Origin: an uncultured Eubacteriaceae bacterium
GTDB taxonomy: Bacteria; Bacillota; Clostridia; Lachnospirales; CAG-274
Direction: 5' to 3'
NCBI GenBank assembly: GCA_946497035.1
Contig: CAMMIW010000004.1
Coordinates: 1-64,000 of the forward strand
Length of the DNA stretch: 64,000 bases
Of the stretch, positions 18,491-25,737 are shown piece after piece; the first letter of the stretch is position 1, and each line of letters begins with the position of its first letter. The notes beneath the pieces are model-generated. The model had not been told where the DNA came from. It saw nothing but the letters and a program-made list of their open reading frames with translations, and made no database searches. The position numbers and the translations under genes were made by a program.

Positions 18491-19384
18491 TTGACACCAG
18501 AGATATGGTTTGTAAACTTAGGCATAAAAATTAATCACCTAGATAGGGTAGCATTTACTATATTTGGTATAGATGTATATTGGTATGGTATAATTATAGC
18601 AACAGGTATGTTAATAGGTATGTTGGTAACTTTAAAAGAGGCTAAAAGAACAGGACAAGATACAGATTTTTATTTAGATACAGTTATAATATCTGCAATA
18701 ATTAGTATAATATTTGCAAGGTTATATTATGTAATATTTTCTTGGGACTATTATAAAAACCACCTAAACGAGATATTTTCTATAAGAAATGGTGGTATAG
18801 CTATATATGGAGCTATAATAGGTGCTATTTTATCTGCAAGTATAATTTGTAAAATTAGAAATAAAAGCTTTTTAAAGGTTGCCGATACATTTTCTTTTGC
18901 TCTTTTAATAGGACAAATAATAGGGAGATGGGGCAACTTTGTAAATAGAGAAGCTTTTGGTGGTTATACAGATTCTTTATTTGCTATGAGATATATTAAA
19001 GAGCAAGCATCTAACATACCTAAAGATGTGTTAGATAAGGTAGTAAATATAAATGGTGTAGATTATATACAAGTTCACCCAACATTTTTATATGAATCTT
19101 TATGGAATGTAGGTGTTTTAATTTTATTATTTATCTTTAGAAAGCGTAAAAAATTTGATGGTCAATTAATGGCTATATATTTTATAGGTTATGGTATAGG
19201 TAGATTTTGGATAGAAGGTATGAGGGTAGATTCTTTAATGATAGCTTCTACCAATATAAGAGTTTCACAAGCTTTATCTGTTATACTTGTAGTTACATTT
19301 ACTATATATCTTATTGTAAAATTAAAAAAATCTAATAATATGAGCGATATGGAACAACTGTTAGAAGGGAATGAAATACAATAA
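18491..19384 (+). CDS. lgt: Prolipoprotein diacylglyceryl transferase
   Basis: A 297-residue, about seven-helix membrane enzyme that transfers diacylglycerol from phosphatidylglycerol to the lipobox cysteine of prolipoproteins. The signature GRWGNFVNREAFGG (about residues 145-158) and HPTFLYESLWN are intact, as is the N-terminal YWYGIIIATGM. The start is TTG 18491 behind AGGGGGG. It would process the LivK lipoprotein encoded near 35 kb, among others. It lies 24 nt after the M16 gene. Confidence 0.96.
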   Translation: MTPEIWFVNLGIKINHLDRVAFTIFGIDVYWYGIIIATGMLIGMLVTLKEAKRTGQDTDFYLDTVIISAIISIIFARLYYVIFSWDYYKNHLNEIFSIRNGGIAIYGAIIGAILSASIICKIRNKSFLKVADTFSFALLIGQIIGRWGNFVNREAFGGYTDSLFAMRYIKEQASNIPKDVLDKVVNINGVDYIQVHPTFLYESLWNVGVLILLFIFRKRKKFDGQLMAIYFIGYGIGRFWIEGMRVDSLMIASTNIRVSQALSVILVVTFTIYLIVKLKKSNNMSDMEQLLEGNEIQ

Positions 19385-19539
19385 TAAAAACAAAACAAAA
19401 TATTGAAAAAACAAGAAAACTTTTAAATAGCCAAATAAAAAACAATGATAAAAAAGAAAATATATTAAAAACAAGCCATAAACTGGATATTTTAATTAAT
19501 AAATATTATACATACGTTTTAAATATAGAAAAGTTATAA
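19381..19539 (+). CDS. Spo0E-like aspartyl-phosphate phosphatase, start codon non-standard
   Basis: Reading this frame gives about 52 residues ending KTSHKLDILINKYYTYVLNIEKL. That is the Spo0E signature (SxxLDxLIxxYY) preceded by a helix IEKTRKLLNSQI. Such small proteins dephosphorylate phospho-Spo0A or related regulators and restrain sporulation. The frame opens just after a TGA at 19372-19374 and contains no ATG, GTG or TTG before the conserved core. GAAGGGA at 19364-19370 points to ATA 19381 (or 19384) as start. Alternatives are a sequence error, a pseudogene or translation continuing from lgt, whose stop overlaps. Confidence 0.62.
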   Translation: MIKTKQNIEKTRKLLNSQIKNNDKKENILKTSHKLDILINKYYTYVLNIEKL

Positions 19540-19548
19540 TAAAAATAC

Positions 19549-19577
19549 TTGCAACAAATATATTTTTATGGTAAAAT
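19549..19577 (+). promoter_or_regulatory. Promoter of rpsO
   Basis: TTGCAA at 19549-19554, 17-nt spacer, extended TGG-TAAAAT (-10 at 19572-19577). Confidence 0.72.
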
Positions 19578-19608
19578 TTATTTACTAACCTATGTTCAGA
19601 AAATGGAT

Positions 19609-19655
19609 ACTCCAACCTTTTCTTAGCATTAGGAGTTTATTATTTTTATGGAGGA
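19609..19655 (+). promoter_or_regulatory. Possible rpsO leader switch
   Basis: ACTCC (19609-19613) can pair with GGAGT (19632-19636), or its CTCC with GGAG of the Shine-Dalgarno (19650-19653). Autoregulation of rpsO through leader structure is known in several bacteria; here it is inferred from these short pairings only. Confidence 0.3.
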
Positions 19656-19663
19656 TTTTTAAA

Positions 19664-19924
19664 ATGGAACTTAACAAAAAAGAAATCGTTGCAAAATTTG
19701 GTAGAAACCCTGAAGATACTGGTTCTCCAGAGGTTCAAGTAGCTTTATTAACAGCTAGAATTAACCACTTAACAGATCACTTAAGAACTCACAAAAAAGA
19801 TCACCATTCTAGAAGAGGTCTTTTAAAAATGGTAGGTCAAAGAAAAGGTCTTTTAAATTATATTAAAAATAAAGACATAGTTAAATATCGTGAGCTTATT
19901 GCAGAATTAGGCTTAAGAAAATAA
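19664..19924 (+). CDS. rpsO: 30S ribosomal protein S15
   Basis: An 86-residue early-assembly protein that binds the 16S three-way junction. The S15 core [43 protein letters not shown] is present, split here only by description. ATG 19664 follows GGAGGA (19650-19655). An in-frame ATG at 19592 would add 24 residues that do not resemble S15. Own promoter and terminator; pnp, its usual neighbour, is absent. Confidence 0.97.
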   Translation: MELNKKEIVAKFGRNPEDTGSPEVQVALLTARINHLTDHLRTHKKDHHSRRGLLKMVGQRKGLLNYIKNKDIVKYRELIAELGLRK

Positions 19925-19935
19925 TTTTTAATAAA

Positions 19936-19965
19936 GGTATAGGCTTTTTGCCTATGCCTGTTTTT
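19936..19965 (+). terminator. Intrinsic terminator of rpsO
   Basis: A 9-bp stem (19936-19944 with 19950-19958, one G-T pair), TTTTT loop, and T-run from 19961. Confidence 0.85.
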
Positions 19966-20080
19966 GTGATAAAGTTTACATAATAATACGTATAGTAGCA
20001 TTAAAATGGTGTTTAAATTAATATATTTCTAAAAGATAACATAGTAAAAATATTATAATATATATTGGGAGGAGTTAAAT

Positions 20081-20746
20081 TTGAAGGTTATTATCATAAT
20101 TATAGGAGTGTTTTTAATATTAAAATATATAAGTAAATTAGTATATAAGGCTAGATTAACACCTACAATGAAATTTATACTTGCAGCAAATGCTACAACA
20201 ACTTTTTATTTATTTAAAACTTGTATAGATATAAATTGTTATAAGTATAGTTTTTTACCTAAAAAATTTGCAAAGTATTTATTAAGTATGGGGTGGGGTA
20301 TAACTAATAGGGAAGAAACTATAGAAATGATAGATTGGCTTTTTCAAGAAGGACATAATAAATATTTTAAAGAAGATGTGGATCAACTAGATATAGAAGA
20401 ATTAAAAATTATTGGTTTTGAAAAAGAACAAAATATATTAGCTTGGGATTTATGTAGAATTATTTATATATGTGGTGGTGCATATTTAGGTGGATATTTA
20501 AAATATAGAGAATCTATAGATTATTGCGTCTATACTTGCAAAATATTACAAAAAAGTTATACTTCTTGGGACGATATGATGGAAAGTTATTGGAGAGGAG
20601 TAAAATATTGGGAACATGATGAAGAAGTTAATGAGTTTAGATTAAGATATTATGAAAAACTGAAAAAGAAGAAAAATGGTTTATATGATATATCTTGGAA
20701 TACAAATCTCGATAAAAATGATATAATAGGGCCAAGAATATTTTAA
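20081..20746 (+). CDS. DUF1266-type protein with N-terminal membrane anchor
   Basis: 221 residues, function unknown. One membrane helix (about residues 2-18) precedes a soluble part. This carries the DUF1266 pattern: WGITNREETIEMIDWLFQEGH, then AWDLCRIIYICGGAYLGGYL, then SWDDMMESYWRGVKYW. The start is TTG 20081 after GGGAGGAG. Its stop codon lies inside the left arm of the convergent terminator. The family occurs sporadically and is sometimes linked to defence or polymorphic loci; nothing here supports a specific role. Confidence 0.75.
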   Translation: MKVIIIIIGVFLILKYISKLVYKARLTPTMKFILAANATTTFYLFKTCIDINCYKYSFLPKKFAKYLLSMGWGITNREETIEMIDWLFQEGHNKYFKEDVDQLDIEELKIIGFEKEQNILAWDLCRIIYICGGAYLGGYLKYRESIDYCVYTCKILQKSYTSWDDMMESYWRGVKYWEHDEEVNEFRLRYYEKLKKKKNGLYDISWNTNLDKNDIIGPRIF

Positions 20747-20780
20747 AAGACTGTAGATTTTATCTACAGTCTTTTAAAAT
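20740..20780. terminator. Bidirectional terminator hairpin, TGTAGA family (copy 2)
   Basis: A 19-bp perfect stem (20740-20758 with 20762-20780) and 3-nt loop with core GACTGTAGAT/ATCTACAGTC. It fills the whole gap between the two convergent stops. A/T arms provide T-runs on both strands. Confidence 0.9.
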
Positions 20781-21425
20781 TTAATTATCTTCTAATTGGT
20801 TATTATCTTCTAAAACTTCTAATTTAGATACGCTAATTTCATAGGCAGTTTTTTCTAAAATATCACCGTTTTCAAGTTTTTTTTGATAATTTCTACTTTG
20901 CATACGTCCGTTTATTTTTATGTTATCACCAACAGAAAGGTTGTTAGCAAATTTTGCATTTCTTCCCCATATAATACAAGGTATGTAATCTGATTTATTA
21001 TAAGAGCGGTTTACTGCTAATAAAACATCAGCAATTTCTCTTCCAAAAGGTGTTTTTCTATAGACAGGCTGTTTACAAACATATCCATTAAGTGTTACTT
21101 GATTTGGATTTTTATTTAAGTCTAAATTAAAGCTTATATCTTTAACAAAGACAGTTAATACAAGGTGATTTTTATTTTCTATAATATTATTATAAGAGCG
21201 TATTTGTCCGTTAATTTCTATTAAAGCACCTATTTTAAATAAATTTTTATCTATAAGTCTTTCAGATATAGTTACAGGTAAAATATCTATTGTTTCACTT
21301 AATCTAGATGTTTCAATTTTAAATGTATAAAAAGACTCTCCATACATTTCATGTGAAAAAGTATAATCTGATACTATTTTACCAATAAGTGTTATTATAT
21401 TGTTTTGTCTTAAATCTGTTTGCAT
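20781..21425 (-). CDS. SSB-like protein with two OB folds
   Basis: 214 residues. Two consecutive single-stranded-DNA-binding OB domains can be read: residues ~8-95 (NIITLIGKIVSDYTFSHE...FYTFKIETSR) and ~105-205 (NQVTLNGYVCKQPVYRKTPFGREIADVLLAVNR...YIPCIIWGRNAKFANNLSVGDNIKINGR). The second is the better match. There is no acidic DDDIPF-type tail, so it is probably not the main replicative SSB. ATG 21425 follows a GGGAGAA ribosome site. It is divergent from the chelatase gene across a palindromic region. Confidence 0.82.
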   Translation of the reverse strand: MQTDLRQNNIITLIGKIVSDYTFSHEMYGESFYTFKIETSRLSETIDILPVTISERLIDKNLFKIGALIEINGQIRSYNNIIENKNHLVLTVFVKDISFNLDLNKNPNQVTLNGYVCKQPVYRKTPFGREIADVLLAVNRSYNKSDYIPCIIWGRNAKFANNLSVGDNIKINGRMQSRNYQKKLENGDILEKTAYEISVSKLEVLEDNNQLEDN

Positions 21426-21503
21426 TTTAATTTCTCCCTTCGGTAACTTAAAAAATTTTTATATTTGTAATCTTTAAAATATTTATTCTAAAAAAATAAA
21501 CTG

Positions 21504-21535
21504 TATACTAAAATTTTAAAGACATTTTTAGTATA
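21504..21535. repeat. Inverted repeat between divergent ssb-like and cbiK-like genes
   Basis: TATACTAAAA (21504-21513) and TTTTAGTATA (21526-21535) are exact reverse complements separated by 12 nt. Position between divergent genes suits an operator; no regulator is identified. Confidence 0.5.
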
Positions 21536-21640
21536 AATAATATATAATAGAATATAATAAACAAAAAATGTATAAAATATTGAAAAACTATTAAAAAAAT
21601 GATATTATATTTTTTAATAATGTTATTTTTAGGAGACTTT

Positions 21641-22360
21641 ATGAAAAAAGCTGTATTATTAGTGTGTTTTGGTAATAGAAATATAGAAGAGCAAATAGAA
21701 AAGCTAATAACAACATTAAAACAAAAATTTGATTATAATATTTATATTTGTTTTACAAGCAAATTTTTTAAAAAAAATAGCAAATATGATATAGATAAAA
21801 TTTTTAATACACTTTATGTTAAAAAATATGATGAAATATTATGCCTGCCAATGTTTATATTGGATGGTATAGAATATAATAATTTTTTAGCATATGTAAA
21901 TAATTATAAAAATAATTTTAAAAAAGTAAAAATTGCAAAGCCATTGTTATATGATGATAATGATTTTAACTTTATATATAATTTTATAAAAAATAATTAT
22001 AAAGAAAATTTAATATATATATGCCACGGCACAGATTGTGAAAATAATTATAAATATGAAAAATTGTTTAATATGTTTAAAAATGAAAATATATTTTTTT
22101 CAAATTTAGAAAGCTACCCATATATAGAAGATACTATTAAAATATTAAAAGAAAAAAATATAAATAAAATTTATTTAAAGCCATTTTTATTATTTAGCGG
22201 CAAACATATAAAACAAGATATAAGTATATATATAAAAAATAAGATTATAGAAAATAATATTAAAGTTGAGCTAGATTTAAAGCCACTTTTACAATATGAC
22301 GAAATAATAAATATATTTTTAAACCATCTAATAGAAGGTATAAAAGGTAAGGAGATTTAA
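21641..22360 (+). CDS. CbiK-like anaerobic chelatase (sirohydrochlorin cobaltochelatase family)
   Basis: 239 residues. The CbiK landmarks are in order: N-terminal KKAVLLVCFGN, the metal-site histidine in ICHGTDCENNYKYEKL, the acidic ESYP (SNLESYPYIEDTI), and the second histidine in KPFLLFSGKHIKQDI. CbiK inserts cobalt into sirohydrochlorin in anaerobic B12 synthesis; relatives insert other metals. No cobalamin or siroheme genes are nearby. ATG 21641 follows AGGAGA; an upstream in-frame ATG at 21599 has no ribosome site. It abuts the purine permease (TAATG overlap). Confidence 0.8.
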   Translation: MKKAVLLVCFGNRNIEEQIEKLITTLKQKFDYNIYICFTSKFFKKNSKYDIDKIFNTLYVKKYDEILCLPMFILDGIEYNNFLAYVNNYKNNFKKVKIAKPLLYDDNDFNFIYNFIKNNYKENLIYICHGTDCENNYKYEKLFNMFKNENIFFSNLESYPYIEDTIKILKEKNINKIYLKPFLLFSGKHIKQDISIYIKNKIIENNIKVELDLKPLLQYDEIINIFLNHLIEGIKGKEI

Positions 22361-23796
22361 TGATAAATAAAATAAAAAGTTTTTTATATAAAAGATTTCA
22401 AATTAAAGAACATAATTCCAACTTAAAGACAGAACTTTTAGCAGGTGTTACAAACTATTTTACTCTTATATATTTAGTTATGCTTGTGCCAGAAGTATTG
22501 ATGAACGTATTTACTAGTGAAATATTAAGAAATGGGAAAGAGTTAGGATATTATGTATTAGATAATGGCTTAACCTTAAGTGAAATGTTTGTAGCTTTAA
22601 CGGCAGCATCTTTTATATGCTCGGGGATAAGCTCAATAATAATGGGATGTTTAACAAACTTACCATTTGTGCAAGGGCCTAGCCTTGCGGTAGGTACATT
22701 TGTAACATATACTGTATGTATAAGCTTTGGTTATACGTATAATCAAGCTTTAGCTATAGTATTTTTATCAGGGTTTATATTTTTTATTCTTGCTCTTTTT
22801 GGTATGGAAAAAAGAATACATAAAGCTATACCTAAAAATATAAAATATGCAGTTACCTGTGGTATAGGTTTATTTATAGCTTATCAGGGGCTTTTAAAAG
22901 CTCATATTATACAACAAAGCTCTATAAATACTAATCTTTTTGATTTTTCTTCTTTAGGTAGCAAAGATACAAAAACGGCTATATTAGCTTTGGTAGGGGT
23001 AATAATAATAACAATACTTCATAAAAAACACATATATGGTTCTATATTTATAGGTAAAATAGTTTGTATATTGTTAGCTTTACCTTTAGGGCTTATTAGT
23101 CTACAAAAGATAGATCTTTTTACACCAATTAACCTAAATGCAGTATTTTTTGAAATAGATTTTCACGGTATTATAGATTTTAGTAGTAGTAGCCTTATTT
23201 TAAAAACTACTATGACATTGCTTGTTGTATTGTTTTCCCTATGTATAATGGATATATTTGAAACAGTTGCTATGCTTATAGTTGCAGATAATTTTGTAGA
23301 AATAAGCAAAGAAGGTTTTGCTAATAAAAATATACCACAAATATTAGAGATAGATGCTATAACAACTTCTGTTGGAGCTACTATTGGTAGTGTTACTGTA
23401 TCTACATATGTTGAGAGCACGGCGGGTATTGTGGAAGGTGGTAGAACAGGCCTTACCGCCATTGTAACAGGGGTATTATTTTTATTATCTACATTTTTAT
23501 CTCCTCTTGTTGCATTAGTGCCTTCTGCTGCAACAGCTACAACACTTATAGTAGCAGGGGTTTTAATGATGAATATGATGAAATTTATAGATTTTGAAAA
23601 TATAGATGAAGCAGTGCCTGCCTTTTTTACAATGCTTTTAATGCCTCTTACTAATAGTATATTAGTTGGTATAGCATTTGGGGTTATATCTTATGTTGCT
23701 ATACATATATTTTTAGGAAAGGCTCACAAAGTTAGCAAAATATTATATTTTTTATCAATTTTACTTTTGATATGCTTAATTTATCTACCTAGATAA
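22360..23796 (+). CDS. NCS2-family purine permease (AzgA/PbuG type)
   Basis: A 478-residue, multi-helix transporter. The AzgA-type features are the N-terminal LKTELLAGVTNYFTLIYLV, VQGPSLAVGTFVTY, CGIGLFIAYQGL, and SVTVSTYVESTAGIVEGGRTGLTAIVTG near the substrate site. It likely imports adenine, hypoxanthine or guanine with protons. ATG 22360 overlaps the chelatase stop by 1 nt, with AAGGAG upstream. The functional link to a tetrapyrrole chelatase is unclear. Confidence 0.88.
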   Translation: MINKIKSFLYKRFQIKEHNSNLKTELLAGVTNYFTLIYLVMLVPEVLMNVFTSEILRNGKELGYYVLDNGLTLSEMFVALTAASFICSGISSIIMGCLTNLPFVQGPSLAVGTFVTYTVCISFGYTYNQALAIVFLSGFIFFILALFGMEKRIHKAIPKNIKYAVTCGIGLFIAYQGLLKAHIIQQSSINTNLFDFSSLGSKDTKTAILALVGVIIITILHKKHIYGSIFIGKIVCILLALPLGLISLQKIDLFTPINLNAVFFEIDFHGIIDFSSSSLILKTTMTLLVVLFSLCIMDIFETVAMLIVADNFVEISKEGFANKNIPQILEIDAITTSVGATIGSVTVSTYVESTAGIVEGGRTGLTAIVTGVLFLLSTFLSPLVALVPSAATATTLIVAGVLMMNMMKFIDFENIDEAVPAFFTMLLMPLTNSILVGIAFGVISYVAIHIFLGKAHKVSKILYFLSILLLICLIYLPR

Positions 23797-23808
23797 TAAA
23801 ATAGTAAT

Positions 23809-23938
23809 AACCTACTTTAGTATTTAATATAATTTTTATATACATATAAAAATATAGGTTTTTAAAATTATTGTGGATTATTAATAAGATTATCCCAATA
23901 TTTATTATATAACCTAAAATATAAATACTAAGGTAGGT
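23809..23938 (+). promoter_or_regulatory. Structured leader that can bury the spoIVFA ribosome site
   Basis: A 17-bp closing stem (23810-23826 with 23922-23938, one wobble) includes AGGTAGGT of the downstream Shine-Dalgarno. Inside lie TAGGTT (23855-23860) with AACCTA (23911-23916) and a hairpin formed by TTTTTATA and TATAAAAA around 23833-23852. The layout suggests a regulated RNA fold or an inverted-repeat element. Confidence 0.55.
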
Positions 23939-23945
23939 GATTTTT

Positions 23946-24404
23946 TTGGTAAATGATAAAAAAGAATTTTATAGAAGGTTAGCAGAAGATTCTTTAAAAA
24001 ATATTAAAACCAAAAGAACAATAAAAACAACAAGAACAACAGGAACAACAAAAACATTAAGAGTAAATAACAATAACTATAAAACAAGAAATGGAATGAT
24101 AAAGCTTGAAAATAATGAAAATACACAGGTAAAATCAAAATTTTTTATACAATGTATAATAAGCCTTTTAATAGTAGGTATATTTTATTATTTATCAAAC
24201 AGTAATTCTACTATGGCTAATAATATAATTGATAAAACTAAATCTATTATAAATATGGAGCTTAATTTTGATAATAAGCTAGGAGATTTATTTTCAAAGT
24301 TTAACATTAAATCTAACAATAATATAAAAAGAGATAATGTTTCTATAGATGAAAATATTATAGAGCAAATGGAAGAAGAAATAGCAAATGCACCAAAAAA
24401 ATAG
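23946..24404 (+). CDS. spoIVFA: SpoIVFA-like protein, N-terminal half (zero frame)
   Basis: 152 residues: a basic, Thr/Lys/Arg-rich cytoplasmic part (residues 20-40 low complexity), one membrane helix (about 66-83) and an outer linker ending NAPKK-stop. SpoIVFA holds the membrane protease SpoIVFB at the forespore membrane. Here its extracellular LytM domain is encoded next door in the -1 frame. The start is TTG 23946 with GGTAGGTGA upstream; GTG 23937 lies inside the ribosome site. The stop is placed directly behind an A7 tract (24395-24401). It reads as a split gene, rejoined by frameshifting or broken by an indel. Confidence 0.78.
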   Translation: MVNDKKEFYRRLAEDSLKNIKTKRTIKTTRTTGTTKTLRVNNNNYKTRNGMIKLENNENTQVKSKFFIQCIISLLIVGIFYYLSNSNSTMANNIIDKTKSIINMELNFDNKLGDLFSKFNIKSNNNIKRDNVSIDENIIEQMEEEIANAPKK

Positions 24405-24438
24405 ATAGCCTCAAGATGCCAAATGTTGCTCTTGGGGC
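24395..24438 (+). promoter_or_regulatory. Candidate programmed -1 ribosomal frameshift signal
   Basis: In the spoIVFA frame the codons read CCA AAA AAA TAG, giving the canonical slippery heptamer A_AAA_AAA at 24395-24401 followed by the stop. A 6-nt spacer (24402-24407) precedes a 9-bp stem (24408-24416 with 24430-24438, one G-U pair). A -1 shift enters the M23 frame. An eight-A tract would also restore the frame, so a sequencing or genuine indel is the alternative. Confidence 0.65.
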
Positions 24439-24850
24439 AGAAAATAACTGGATAAACCCTGTTGATGGTATTATAACAGGATATTTTGGAGAAAGAGAAA
24501 ACCCTATATTAAAAAAACAAGAGTTTCATAATGGTTTAGATATAGGGGCAGATGAAAATAGCCCTGTATATGCGGTAAAATCTGGCATAGTAACAGATGT
24601 AGGAAGCTCTAATACATATGGTATATATATAAAATATAAAACTTATGATAACTATGAAATAATGTATGCACATCTTAATGAAGCATTAGTTGAAAAAGAT
24701 GATAAAATAAATATTAATGAAAAAATAGGGTTAGTAGGTAATACAGGGCTTTCTACAGGCTTTCATTTACATTATACAATATTAAAAAATGGAGAATATG
24801 TAGATCCTATAAATTTTGTTGCATTGCCTAAAGCTAGCTATTTAAAATAG
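24416..24850 (+). CDS. spoIVFA: SpoIVFA-like protein, M23/LytM domain half (-1 frame)
   Basis: 144 residues from ATG 24416, which has no ribosome site. Read from the shift at 24401 it gives a joined product of about 301 residues. The M23 set is complete: HNGLD (His38, Asp42), YAHL (His86) and HLHY (His117, His119), within INPVDGIITGYFG...VGNTGLSTG. This is unlike many SpoIVFA/SpoIIQ-type domains that lose zinc ligands. SpoIVFB follows 8 nt later, matching the spoIVFA-spoIVFB order. It could instead be an independent small M23 protein, but start context argues against that. Confidence 0.8.
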   Translation: MPNVALGAENNWINPVDGIITGYFGERENPILKKQEFHNGLDIGADENSPVYAVKSGIVTDVGSSNTYGIYIKYKTYDNYEIMYAHLNEALVEKDDKININEKIGLVGNTGLSTGFHLHYTILKNGEYVDPINFVALPKASYLK

Positions 24851-24858
24851 GGGGGTAT

Positions 24859-25692
24859 ATGTTAAAAAAAATAGGTATAAATCCAACATTTTATGTGGCT
24901 TTAATTTTAGTAATATTTTTTAAAGTTTATAATATATATTTTTATTTTTTTGTTTTTGTTTTTTTACACGAATTAGCACATATATTTATGGCTAAAAAAT
25001 TTGGACTAACAACAAAAAAGCTAGTTATAACGCCTATAGGGCAGGTTGCTATAATTAATAATATAGAAAAATTACAATTATATAAAAGACTTTTAATAGT
25101 AAGTATAGGTGTTATATTAAATTTAGCTTTAGGTTTATTTTTTAATATATTTACAAATGAAAAGATGCAATTGATTAGTAAAGTTAATTTATCAATTGCA
25201 TTTTTTAATTGTTTGCCTATTTTTCCTTTAGATGGAGGTAGGTTTTTTTGTTATATTTTAGGTAGCAAAATAGGAGATTTAAAAGCTAGCATAATATTAA
25301 AAAAAGTAAGTTTATTTTTAAGCTTTATATTGCTTTTATGCGGTTTTATACAAATTATTTTATACCCATATAATATAACTTTATTATGTTTATCTTTATA
25401 TTTTGTAAAAGTGAATAAAAGTGAATATATATACCAATTTTATAAAGCTATATTAAATAAAGAACAATATGAAAAAAATAAAATATTAAAAATAAAAAAT
25501 ATATTAATAGATAAAGACTATTTAAATAAAGATATTGTTTTATTAATTAGCTCAGATTACTATATAATAATAAATGTTTCTATAAATGGTTATATTTATT
25601 ATACAATAACAGAAAAAGTGTTTTTAAACTATATACAAAAATATGGTATTAATGGTACAATATATAATGTAGTTGAAAATATAACAAAATAA
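24859..25692 (+). CDS. spoIVFB: Stage IV sporulation protein FB, M50 intramembrane protease
   Basis: 277 residues. The zinc motif HELAH (residues 37-41) lies in a membrane helix, and the distal ligand is in NCLPIFPLDGGRFF. After the membrane core comes a C-terminal cytoplasmic CBS-like region. SpoIVFB cleaves pro-sigma K in the mother cell and is controlled by SpoIVFA (and BofA in Bacillus). ATG 24859 follows GGGGGG. It is followed by the radical SAM gene, an order I associate with Clostridia. Confidence 0.9.
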   Translation: MLKKIGINPTFYVALILVIFFKVYNIYFYFFVFVFLHELAHIFMAKKFGLTTKKLVITPIGQVAIINNIEKLQLYKRLLIVSIGVILNLALGLFFNIFTNEKMQLISKVNLSIAFFNCLPIFPLDGGRFFCYILGSKIGDLKASIILKKVSLFLSFILLLCGFIQIILYPYNITLLCLSLYFVKVNKSEYIYQFYKAILNKEQYEKNKILKIKNILIDKDYLNKDIVLLISSDYYIIINVSINGYIYYTITEKVFLNYIQKYGINGTIYNVVENITK

Positions 25693-25737
25693 AGCTATAA
25701 TTTTAAAATAAACATTACTAAAGATGGAGGATTTTAT

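Noticed and set aside
19371-19406. ATG 19371 as the start of the Spo0E-like ORF
   Set aside because: It is in another frame and stops after eleven codons; it cannot encode the SHKLDILINKYY core.
24006-24062. ACA/AAC-rich tandem stretch in spoIVFA as a repeat locus or CRISPR-like array
   Set aside because: It is low-complexity coding sequence for Thr/Lys/Arg residues with no regular unit and no spacers.
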